Shown here piece by piece: positions 16,640 to 23,494 of a stretch of DNA of 64,000 nt; position 1 is the stretch's first letter; every line of letters begins with the position of its first letter. The stretch spans positions 96,657-160,656 of the forward strand of contig DATBHW010000011.1 of NCBI GenBank assembly GCA_036557285.1. Reading direction: 5' to 3'. The notes below the pieces were generated by a model. It saw only the letters and a program-made list of their open reading frames with translations, did no database searches and was not told where the DNA came from. Both the position numbers and the translations under genes were made by a program. Source of the DNA: Ktedonobacterales bacterium. Its GTDB lineage: Bacteria; Chloroflexota; Ktedonobacteria; Ktedonobacterales; DATBGS01.

Positions 16640-18364
16640 CTAGGTTTGCCCTGTAGTGGTAGGGGCGCTTGCTGCCATGCCGGTGGATAAAACCCGTTCA
16701 CCATCTTCGATGAGGTAGCGATACCCTTGCTCAGTAAGAAAAAGCTGCCGGTTTGCTGAAAAGTCCTGATCGCGGGTGTCGCGGGTCACGATGGTGTAAA
16801 AATAGGCGAAGCTGCCATCTGTTTTGGGCCGAAGAATACGCCCCAGGCGCTGAGCCTCTTCCTGCCGCGAACCAAAAGTGCCGGATACCTGAATGGCGAC
16901 GTTGGCGTCTGGTAAATCAATGGCAAAGTTTGCCACTTTGCTGACGACCAGGCGCTTGAGTTCGCCACGTCGAAAGCGTTCGTACAGCTTCTCGCGCTGG
17001 CTGTTTGCAGTTCGCCCGGTCAGGAGCGGCGCGTTTAGAAGATCAGCAAGTATTTTGAGCTGGTCAATATATTGGCCGATGACCAGTACCTGATCCTCCT
17101 CGTGGTTGGCGATGAGCTGGCGCACGATGTCAAGCTTGATCGGGTTCTCTGCGGCGATCCGGTACTTTTCCCGTTCTTCTGCCACAGCGTACTCCAGCCG
17201 CTCATCTTCGCGCAAGCTGACGCGGATCTCGTGGCACTCGGCGGTGGCAATCCATCCCTGACGCTCCAGTTCGCGCCAGGGGACATCATAACGCTTGGGG
17301 CCGATCAAGCCAAACACATCAGCCTCGCGGCCATCTTCGCGCACCAATGTGGCTGTCAGCCCCAGGCGACGACGCGCCTGGATTTCGGCGGTGATGCGGA
17401 AGACCGGCGCAGGCAGCAGGTGGACCTCATCGTAGATGATCAAGCCCCAATCCTGGCCGGTAAAGAGGCTGAAATGGGGGAAATCGCTCTCTTCGCTTGG
17501 GCGATAGGTCAAGATTTGATAGGTGCTGACGGTGATGGGACGAATCTCTTTGCGGTCGCCTGTGTACTCGCCTATCTGGTCTGGCCGGATGGTGGTTTTA
17601 TCAAGCAGTTCGTTGATCCATTGCCGCACGGCAACAGTATTCGGAGTGAGAATGAGCGTGCTGCGCTGGAGCGTTGCGATCAGACCAATGCCCACCATAG
17701 TTTTGCCCGCCCCGCAGGGCAGGACAATGACGCCACATCCGCCACCTGGGCTGCCGCTGAGGTGAAAGGCGCTGACAGACGCTTCCTGGTAGGCGCGCAA
17801 GCTAAAGGGGTGGCTGCTGACGCTCAGGCTCCGCAGAGCTACTGGTAAAGACGCGCCCTCTGTATAGCCCGCGAGATCTTCTGCGGGGAAGCCAATATGT
17901 ATCAGAGCTTGCTTGATATGGCCGCGCCGCGCTGGATCAACCTCCAGTGTGTGTTCGTTGATTTGCTTGAGGAGGTAGGGTTCCATGCGTTTGTGGCGGG
18001 CAATTTCAGTAATCAGCGATGTGTCGGGAGAAGCGAGGACTAAATGACCGTCTTCTTTCAAGAGCTTCAGGCGGCCATATCGGTTCATGTAGTCATAAAT
18101 ATCCGCGTTGATGTTCGCTGGAATATCGTACTTGCTAAATTGCAGCAACAACTCGACAACCCGCTCAGGCGTCAGGCCACTGGCCGCCGCGTTCCACAGG
18201 GAGAGCGGCGAGATGCGATAGGTATGGATATGTTCCGGTGATTTTTCAATTTCTGCAAATTGTGCCAGCGCATCGCGTGCTTCAGTATGAAGGGGGTGGT
18301 CCACTTCCAGTAAAACAGAGCGATCACTTTGCACGATGAGAGGATTCAGCGGGTTACTTGGCAC
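16640..18364 (-). CDS. XPB/Rad25-type DNA helicase
   Basis: The 574-residue superfamily 2 helicase has Walker A (LPCGAGKT), DEVH (IIYDEVHLL), TAT (LTATLV) followed by the XPB-specific RED motif (REDGRE), and motif VI (QRLGRILRP). The first 190 residues match the N-terminal domain found in bacterial XPB proteins (LSLWNAAASGLTPERVVELL and a LVLASPDTSLI strand). It is expected to unwind damaged or blocked DNA in an ATP-dependent way. The start chosen is a GTG preceded by AGAGGAA; an upstream in-frame TTG would overlap the hydrolase gene and has no site. It lies downstream of that hydrolase gene on the same strand. Confidence 0.92.
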   Translation of the reverse strand: MPSNPLNPLIVQSDRSVLLEVDHPLHTEARDALAQFAEIEKSPEHIHTYRISPLSLWNAAASGLTPERVVELLLQFSKYDIPANINADIYDYMNRYGRLKLLKEDGHLVLASPDTSLITEIARHKRMEPYLLKQINEHTLEVDPARRGHIKQALIHIGFPAEDLAGYTEGASLPVALRSLSVSSHPFSLRAYQEASVSAFHLSGSPGGGCGVIVLPCGAGKTMVGIGLIATLQRSTLILTPNTVAVRQWINELLDKTTIRPDQIGEYTGDRKEIRPITVSTYQILTYRPSEESDFPHFSLFTGQDWGLIIYDEVHLLPAPVFRITAEIQARRRLGLTATLVREDGREADVFGLIGPKRYDVPWRELERQGWIATAECHEIRVSLREDERLEYAVAEEREKYRIAAENPIKLDIVRQLIANHEEDQVLVIGQYIDQLKILADLLNAPLLTGRTANSQREKLYERFRRGELKRLVVSKVANFAIDLPDANVAIQVSGTFGSRQEEAQRLGRILRPKTDGSFAYFYTIVTRDTRDQDFSANRQLFLTEQGYRYLIEDGERVLSTGMAASAPTTTGQT

Positions 18365-18405
18365 GGTGGTTCCTCTGAGGTAATGTTTCTCTGGGCCAGA
18401 CAGAT

Positions 18406-19080
18406 TTATACGCCAGGCATCTCGGCCCAACGCTTGATATACGTGACGACAGCGCCGGTGGCCTCGTTCTCATAGCCGTGCATCAGATGCCGGGCGCCAG
18501 TGATGATCTTCATTCCCTTGGGGCCGGGCAACGAGGCAACGAAAGGCTCCAGCTTATGTCGAGGACTGACCTCATCAAATTCGCCAGTCACAAAGAGCTT
18601 TGGTCGTTCATATTTCTCTGCAAATCCTTTGCTGATCCTGAAAAGGGGTAGGCTGATAGCGACGACTGTGCGCACCCGTGGATCAAAGGGGGCATAGGTC
18701 AAGGCTGTGAAAGCGCCAAATGCGTGTCCGACAAGACACAGTTTTTCTGGATTTACTTCAGGTTGTTGCAGCAGGTAGGCAACGGCTCCTGCGATGTCCA
18801 ATGGCTCAAAGCGGCCATCGGTTTGCTCACCCTGGCTCTTGCCGACCCCACGAAAGTTGAAGCGGAGCGCCAGGACGCCATTGCGCGCTAACTCTCGCGC
18901 CAGATGAAGAGTTAATGGGTCTGCCATGTCACTGCTCGCCGGTTGCGGGTGGCAGAGGACGGCGGCAGGCAATGGGGGGGGGAACCCAGAGACCTGGGGG
19001 AAATGAAGCATTCCTTCCAGCAGGTAAGGCTGCCGGTCACGACTGGGAAACCTGACTGAGCGCTCTTCTCCGAGCGGCAT
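18406..19080 (-). CDS. Alpha/beta hydrolase (COG2945-like) lacking the nucleophile serine
   Basis: The 225-residue protein has the layout of small bacterial alpha/beta hydrolases related to COG2945: HPQP, an oxyanion-like region, LRFNFRGVGKSQG, then the nucleophile elbow. The elbow reads VGHAFGAF, so Ala120 replaces the usual Ser in G-x-S-x-G. The later Asp (GEFDEVSP) and His (GARHLMHG) of the triad remain. It is therefore probably not a normal esterase; it may bind a ligand or use another chemistry. The start chosen (19080) has GAGG ahead of it; another ATG 15 codons upstream is possible. Confidence 0.8.
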   Translation of the reverse strand: MPLGEERSVRFPSRDRQPYLLEGMLHFPQVSGFPPPLPAAVLCHPQPASSDMADPLTLHLARELARNGVLALRFNFRGVGKSQGEQTDGRFEPLDIAGAVAYLLQQPEVNPEKLCLVGHAFGAFTALTYAPFDPRVRTVVAISLPLFRISKGFAEKYERPKLFVTGEFDEVSPRHKLEPFVASLPGPKGMKIITGARHLMHGYENEATGAVVTYIKRWAEMPGV

Positions 19081-19303
19081 AGGCCACGACCTCACGATTA
19101 TGGTAATCCGCAGCGAGCGTCGCATCTGCGGAGCAGGTGTGATAGGGCAACCAGAGACGCTCAGGAATCAGAAAATAGTATAGCCCTGTTACTACCTTAC
19201 GTCAACCGATCATTCAAGATTCTACGCTATTCCAGGTTTTGATAGAAAAAGTAGGAGGAAAAATGGGCTATTCATATGCTGGAGCGGCCTTTTCCAGACG
19301 AAG

Positions 19304-19350
19304 GGAGGTCGGCGCTATCTCTCAAGGAAGAGAAGGGCGTACCGACCTCC
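19304..19350. repeat. Inverted repeat downstream of the 61-residue protein gene
   Basis: GGAGGTCGG at 19304-19312 is complementary to CCGACCTCC at 19342-19350 across a 29-base spacer that contains further short complementarity (CGC/GCG). On the minus strand it begins 17 bases beyond the stop of the 61-residue gene, so it may stabilise or end that transcript. No T-tract follows. Confidence 0.45.
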
Positions 19351-19366
19351 GAAAGAAAGGAATCAT

Positions 19367-19552
19367 TCAACCTTCGTCAAACTCGCTTAAGCGGCCCTGT
19401 TTCACTAACCAGCGAGCGAAGTTGCGGAGGGCTTCTTCCTGAAGTTGTTGTCGCTCCACGCGTTCTCGGAGCGAGATGAGTTGCTCAGCTTCATCCAGGG
19501 TAAAACTTTGATCCATCAGCGCATCAATCAACAGGTCTCGGTATTGCATCAT
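19367..19552 (-). CDS. Small helical protein, 61 residues, unknown function
   Basis: Two adjacent ATG codons (19552 and 19549) are preceded by AGGAGG six and nine bases upstream, a site strong enough to support translation. The product is charged and predicted helical (ALMDQSFTLDEAEQLISL and LQEEALRNFARWLVKQG) with no cysteines or membrane segment. It may form a short coiled coil or helical hairpin. I do not recognise a family. A longer in-frame reading (start at 19612 or 19771) would add basic residues without a better ribosome-binding site. Confidence 0.6.
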   Translation of the reverse strand: MMQYRDLLIDALMDQSFTLDEAEQLISLRERVERQQLQEEALRNFARWLVKQGRLSEFDEG

Positions 19553-19906
19553 ATATAACCTCCTGTCGGCCCTTCTCCGCCGAGAGAAACTACGCTTCTT
19601 TTCTACTTTCATAGTTCCCCCAAAGCAGACGATAATAGAGTAACCTGTCGCTGCTCTGAGGGGTTTTCTATCAATTACGACGTTTTGAACTTCTGAGAAG
19701 TTTCTAGAATACCTCTCCTTCCGCTCTCGACGAAATGAGGCAGTGGAAGGCGCTTTTTCCTCAGTGAGCAAGGCGGAAGAAGGCTGCGCTGCTCGCGGAA
19801 TGGAGCCGGTTGGAAGGGGTTCATGTTCTACAATGACAGAAGTGCATAGGGGAGGGTGGTGGCGTACAAGGTGAAGAATACGAACTTCAGGGAGGATACA
19901 CGGATT
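19553..19906. other. Intergenic stretch with no gene seen
   Basis: These 354 bases separate two minus-strand genes. Open frames here on either strand lack a ribosome-binding site or a recognisable product. No convincing promoter with good -35 and -10 boxes and correct spacing was found on the minus strand, although one must precede the 61-residue gene. Confidence 0.5.
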
Positions 19907-20161
19907 TTAGTCTTTGGGTACCCCTTCATAAATGATGTAGCGCGATATTTCATTCTCGTGGTCGTAGTAATAGCTAATAGCGTCGTAGACCTCACCGAGC
20001 AGGAGGTGGTAGGTACGCGCAATTTCCTCTGGTTCCTGCCCTGCGCGATAGAGCAGAACGACATGCCGAACACTGGTGCGCGTTCCGTCAATGATTGGCT
20101 CACCGCTCAGAGTGTCAGGGTCGCGAATGATATGGGGATGCTCAGTTCGCTCAGCGGCCAT
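19907..20161 (-). CDS. DUF433 family protein (antitoxin-like)
   Basis: The 84-residue protein fits DUF433 well: an H-P-H-I-I-R-D-P start, GEPIIDGTRTSVRHVV, AGQEPEEIARTY, then a VYDAISYYYDHENEI C-terminus. This family has a winged or MerR-like DNA-binding helix and is often the antitoxin partner of a DUF5615 PIN-like toxin. No such toxin gene is recognisable next to it, so it may act alone. The start chosen is the ATG just ahead of the conserved core; an in-frame extension of 32 residues is not conserved in type. Confidence 0.8.
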   Translation of the reverse strand: MAAERTEHPHIIRDPDTLSGEPIIDGTRTSVRHVVLLYRAGQEPEEIARTYHLLLGEVYDAISYYYDHENEISRYIIYEGVPKD

Positions 20162-20322
20162 TCTTTGGCTGCCCCTTTCTTCCTGCGTGACGAAACCATG
20201 CTGCCAGGCATGCGCTTGCGAATACAAAAAACGAAGCGGTTTTTTCAAGCCTATCATGTTATCAAGCCACTGTCAAGCGTTGTTGAACCCTGCTGGCTGT
20301 ATGCCAGACCTCTCCCAGTGCG

Positions 20323-20348
20323 TCACCCCTCCTACTGTAGAGGGGTGA
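20323..20348. terminator. Stem-loop between the zinc-ribbon/HTH gene and the DUF433 gene
   Basis: TCACCCCTC (20323-20331) and GAGGGGTGA (20340-20348) form a perfect 9-bp stem with an 8-base loop. On the minus strand it lies just past the stop of the zinc-ribbon/HTH gene (20385). It lacks a T-tract, so it is a possible but not certain transcription end. Confidence 0.45.
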
Positions 20349-20384
20349 AACGCATCTTGAAGCCGAAGCCCTCCGCTCCTGGGG

Positions 20385-21347
20385 TTATGAAGAAGAGCCA
20401 TGATCTTCAGGTGGATTATACTGAGGAAGGTTCATTTCTGTACGAATCACCTTGATAGCTTGATAAACTGTGCCGGCTGATAGCTCAAGGTGGGCAGCGA
20501 TCTGTTTATGGACCCCGACTGTCGGCGTAGGCAGGAGGGGAACGTACATAGAACGTATTCGCTCCAGATCTTCGGGTGTGCCATGATAGGCCTGAAGATC
20601 CCACCAGCTAGGGATTTCCTGCCGTTCACGCAGCGATTGTACGGCCTTCTTGACGGCTGATTTGGGAATACTCAGCTCTTTGGAGATTTGCGTGCGAATC
20701 CCATCGAACTCACCAGCCTGCGCTAGCTCCAGATAGCGTTGCTCGATAGCAGCGACCTGTTCTGCTGTCGGGGTGAAAGGAGGTGTTGGCTGGCGCGGTT
20801 CACGCCTGGGTTTTGGGGTGGCTACTGGATGCTTGCTAACTTTGGGCCGCTCTCCTCCGGCTCTTTTATGCTGGTCTGGCCTCCGGGCCTTCTGATCCTG
20901 CGCGAGAGCTACTGTACCCGATCCTGCTTGACGGGCGTGTGCAGGCTGTCTGGCCTGGCCTGGAGTAAATGGATTCATGGGCTTTTTGTCGCCAACATCA
21001 GATGCGCGGAGACTCTGGGGCGGCACTGGAGGGCGTTGTTCTGGTATATCCAGTCGCGGTGGCCGTGACGGCTCTGGCGGTCCTAGCGCGGCAATTTTGA
21101 CATCTGGCTGCTGGTCCAGCCAGTGGTGTTTAGGCTGTGAAGGGGAGGCGGTGGTCCTGGCTGGTCTGGCGGGCGGTATTTGCCTGGGGGCAGGCGTCGG
21201 CGCGCTGGTCGCAGGCTGCATGCCTTTGGCTTTTGCCGCGCGCGCGCGGCGCGCCTTCTCTTCACACTCCGGGCAAATGAGTTGTTTTGGGTTGGTTGAT
21301 TTAAAGCTTTTGCCGCACTGACTACAGCGTATTTTAATCTTGCTCAT
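20385..21347 (-). CDS. Zinc-ribbon protein with a disordered linker and two helix-turn-helix-like repeats
   Basis: The 320-residue protein starts with a four-Cys ribbon (RCSQCGKSF, then LICPECEEKARRAR). A Pro/Ala/Lys/Gln-rich, probably disordered stretch of about 160 residues follows, and the C-terminal 120 residues contain two HTH-like units. One has ISKELSIPKSAVKKAVQSL; the other has IAAHLELSAGTVYQAIKVI. Each is followed by a tryptophan- or tyrosine-containing turn (IPSWWDLQ and LPQYNPPE). It is probably a nucleic-acid-binding regulator. The start is the ATG with AAGGAG nine bases upstream. I do not know a named family. Confidence 0.7.
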   Translation of the reverse strand: MSKIKIRCSQCGKSFKSTNPKQLICPECEEKARRARAAKAKGMQPATSAPTPAPRQIPPARPARTTASPSQPKHHWLDQQPDVKIAALGPPEPSRPPRLDIPEQRPPVPPQSLRASDVGDKKPMNPFTPGQARQPAHARQAGSGTVALAQDQKARRPDQHKRAGGERPKVSKHPVATPKPRREPRQPTPPFTPTAEQVAAIEQRYLELAQAGEFDGIRTQISKELSIPKSAVKKAVQSLRERQEIPSWWDLQAYHGTPEDLERIRSMYVPLLPTPTVGVHKQIAAHLELSAGTVYQAIKVIRTEMNLPQYNPPEDHGSSS

Positions 21348-21581
21348 TCCCAGCGCTCCTTCTTTGGGTGTCACACCATCTTAGTATAGCTTTGCTATGC
21401 TGGCGCGTCAATCCTACCAATGATTAAGAGGGGCGCTCTCTTCCACTGCCCGCCGCTGATTTCTTGCCCTTGACCTGATTGCCCCCGTATGCGACACTCT
21501 TGCCGGATACCGGAGATAAAGCGGGCAAGTAAGTAGGCCAGGATATTTGGCAGCGCATCGCTGTACTGAGGAGGGGATAGT

Positions 21582-22286
21582 ATGTCAGAGCATCAAGCTG
21601 GCGAGATGGATTTGCCAATGCGCGGGATACCACAGCCCAGCCGTGAAGAAGTGCTGCATCTGCCTGGAGTGTCTATCTCCACTCATCCCGTTGTTGCGCA
21701 TAAGCTCACTCGTCTGCGTGACCAGCAAACTCCGCCAGCGGAGTTCTATCGGCTGGTCAAAGAGCTTGGCGCGCTGCTGGCCTATGAGGCAACCGTTGAT
21801 TTAAAATTAGTTGCCGCGCCGATTGAGACGCCATTAAAGCCGATGATGGGGCAGCGGTTGGCCGGTGGAGTTGGCGTTGTGCCAATCTTACGCGCCGGTC
21901 TGGGATTGGCTGAAGGGTTCCGCGAGGTTTTTCCTGAAGTGCAGGTCTGGCATCTTGGCCTGCGGCGCGATGAGCGCACGTTGGAGCCAATCGAGTACTA
22001 TAACCAGATGGGGCGCGCGGAAAATCTTCAGGTCTGTTTCTCAGTTGATCCTATGCTGGCAACTGGCGGTTCAGCTATTGATGCCATCAACACGCTCAAG
22101 CGGATTGGTGTGCCGCATCTGCGCTATGTGTGTATCATCGCTGCGCCTTATGGGCTGAAGAAGCTCTATGAGACGCATCCTGATGTCCCAATTTATGTGG
22201 GAGCGGTAGATGAGGTACTCGATGATCGCGGCTATATTGTCCCTGGATTGGGCGATGCTGGAGACCGGCAGTTTGGGACGGTCTAA
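21582..22286 (+). CDS. upp: Uracil phosphoribosyltransferase
   Basis: This 234-residue enzyme makes UMP from uracil and PRPP in pyrimidine salvage. Family landmarks are all visible: ISTHPVVAHKLTRLRD near the start, ETPL, GVVPILRAGLG, the PRPP loop DPMLATGGSA and the uracil-binding C-terminus GLGDAGDRQFGT. It is about 25 residues longer at the N-terminus than the usual 208-210. The ATG has a GAGGAGGGG site. It is followed after 52 bases by a small membrane protein gene on the same strand. Confidence 0.96.
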   Translation: MSEHQAGEMDLPMRGIPQPSREEVLHLPGVSISTHPVVAHKLTRLRDQQTPPAEFYRLVKELGALLAYEATVDLKLVAAPIETPLKPMMGQRLAGGVGVVPILRAGLGLAEGFREVFPEVQVWHLGLRRDERTLEPIEYYNQMGRAENLQVCFSVDPMLATGGSAIDAINTLKRIGVPHLRYVCIIAAPYGLKKLYETHPDVPIYVGAVDEVLDDRGYIVPGLGDAGDRQFGTV

Positions 22287-22338
22287 GAACTGATTTACTG
22301 CCGGTTGGTATTGAGGACTAGGAGAGAAGAACCTTCAC

Positions 22339-22611
22339 GTGAGTAGCGACCAAGAGCAAGAGGGAAGACAACCGCCGGAAGAACCTTCCTGGCCGACCAA
22401 CGGTGGCCCTTTAGGGTGCTTGATTGGCGCCCTGGCGGGTGTCCTGGTGGGGGGATTTCTAGGAACCACGCTGCTGATCTTTGATCGCGTGATTGGCATT
22501 ACGCTCACTGTTCTGCTGACTGTTGGCCTGGCAATCGTTGGGTGGCAGATTGGGCGTACTATTTTTCGGGAATATAGACCCCCTAAACAGCGGCGGCGTA
22601 GGGAAAAATGA
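22339..22611 (+). CDS. Small two-helix membrane protein
   Basis: The 90-residue product has a polar N-terminus, two hydrophobic segments (LGCLIGALAGVLVGGFLGTTLLI and ITLTVLLTVGLAIVGWQIG, split by a short turn with an Asp-Arg) and a basic tail (PPKQRRRREK). It starts at GTG with AGGAGAGAAG upstream. No family is recognised; the Gly-rich first helix recalls AtpZ/AtpI-type small proteins, but this is weak. It follows upp and may be co-transcribed. Confidence 0.6.
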   Translation: MSSDQEQEGRQPPEEPSWPTNGGPLGCLIGALAGVLVGGFLGTTLLIFDRVIGITLTVLLTVGLAIVGWQIGRTIFREYRPPKQRRRREK

Positions 22612-22646
22612 GGGCTGCTGCCGCTGCTCTTCGGTATCTGGAGGCA

Positions 22647-23180
22647 TCAGGTGGTCGGCGGCGAAGAATCTTTCCACATGGGGAGTTGCAGCGCATCGCT
22701 CATCGTGTGTAATTCTCGGCGGTGAATGATTGCTAGCCTGTCTAAGAGCGCCTCCCCCGCAGGAGTCAGAAAAATATAGACCTGCCGACGATCCGCTGTG
22801 CCCGCTTCCCGTCGCACCAACCCCTGCGCTTCAGTCCGATCAATCAAACCAACCGTACTGTGCTGGCGCATTTGCAAACGCTCAGCCAGATCCGAGACGG
22901 TTGCGCTCTCCCGATCAGGATACCCTTTAATTGCCAGCAAAAGTTGATGCTGCTGGGGGGTAATGCCGACCTTTCGCGCTTCCTGTTCGCTGAAGCGAAG
23001 GAAACGTCGAATAGCGTAGCGAAAATTGGCGAGCGACTCAAACTCGGCTTTGCTTATTTTCCCTGGCTCAAGAGAGATCGAGGATTCTGATCCCCGTTCG
23101 CCTCGTGTAGCTGGCCCTGGCAAGTTGCTCTGGAGGGCCTGTTTTGTTTTCGGGCGCGATGGAGACGTGCTATCATCCAT
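22647..23180 (-). CDS. MarR family transcriptional regulator
   Basis: The 177-residue protein carries a winged-helix DNA-binding domain: ITPQQHQLLLAIKGYP, ATVSDLAERLQMRQHSTVGLIDRTEAQGLV, and the wing REAGTADRRQVYIFLTPAG. This is the classical MarR signature including the DxR wing. About 45 N-terminal residues are polar and variable. It probably represses its own gene or neighbours in response to a small ligand. The start chosen (23180) follows AGAGGAAG. It is divergently oriented to the CLC antiporter gene, with 314 bases between them, so that gene is one candidate target. Confidence 0.9.
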   Translation of the reverse strand: MDDSTSPSRPKTKQALQSNLPGPATRGERGSESSISLEPGKISKAEFESLANFRYAIRRFLRFSEQEARKVGITPQQHQLLLAIKGYPDRESATVSDLAERLQMRQHSTVGLIDRTEAQGLVRREAGTADRRQVYIFLTPAGEALLDRLAIIHRRELHTMSDALQLPMWKDSSPPTT

Positions 23181-23410
23181 AAACACTTCCTCTCTACAAC
23201 CATGTGCACAAGGAATCTCAAGCAGCTTCTACGAACTACCGGGATTACCGCTCAATCTGAAGGTTGTCATCTAGGGAGCCTTCCTGGTGGGGTGCTGCCC
23301 CTCTCTCGGTGAGAGATTGATGTTCTGAATTATATCATTGGTGGCACATGTAAACCAGCTAATCCCTCGTGATGTGGAGATTATGAAGCAAGATACAAAG
23401 CAAGCTTCTC

Positions 23411-23439
23411 TTGGCAGAAATGTCGTAAAACGATATAAT
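23411..23439 (+). promoter_or_regulatory. Strong sigma70-type promoter for the CLC antiporter gene
   Basis: TTGGCA (23411-23416) and TATAAT (23434-23439) are separated by exactly 17 bases and lie 55 bases upstream of the antiporter's GTTGG-ATG start. The -10 is a perfect match. The rest of the 23181-23410 gap holds no gene; I checked it for a fluoride riboswitch pattern and saw none. Confidence 0.8.
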
Positions 23440-23494
23440 AAAATGGACGGTATTTCTTGGCAATAGAGCCAGGGAAAAATTTTAAGGAGGTTGG

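Noticed and set aside
19856..20455. 199-codon plus-strand frame across the DUF433 gene and stem-loop
   Set aside because: No ribosome-binding site or recognisable motif, and the minus strand encodes a clear DUF433 protein.
23181..23410. Fluoride riboswitch upstream of the CLC gene
   Set aside because: CLC-F genes often have one, but the conserved riboswitch pattern is not visible and the GAEGP motif fits an ordinary CLC exchanger.
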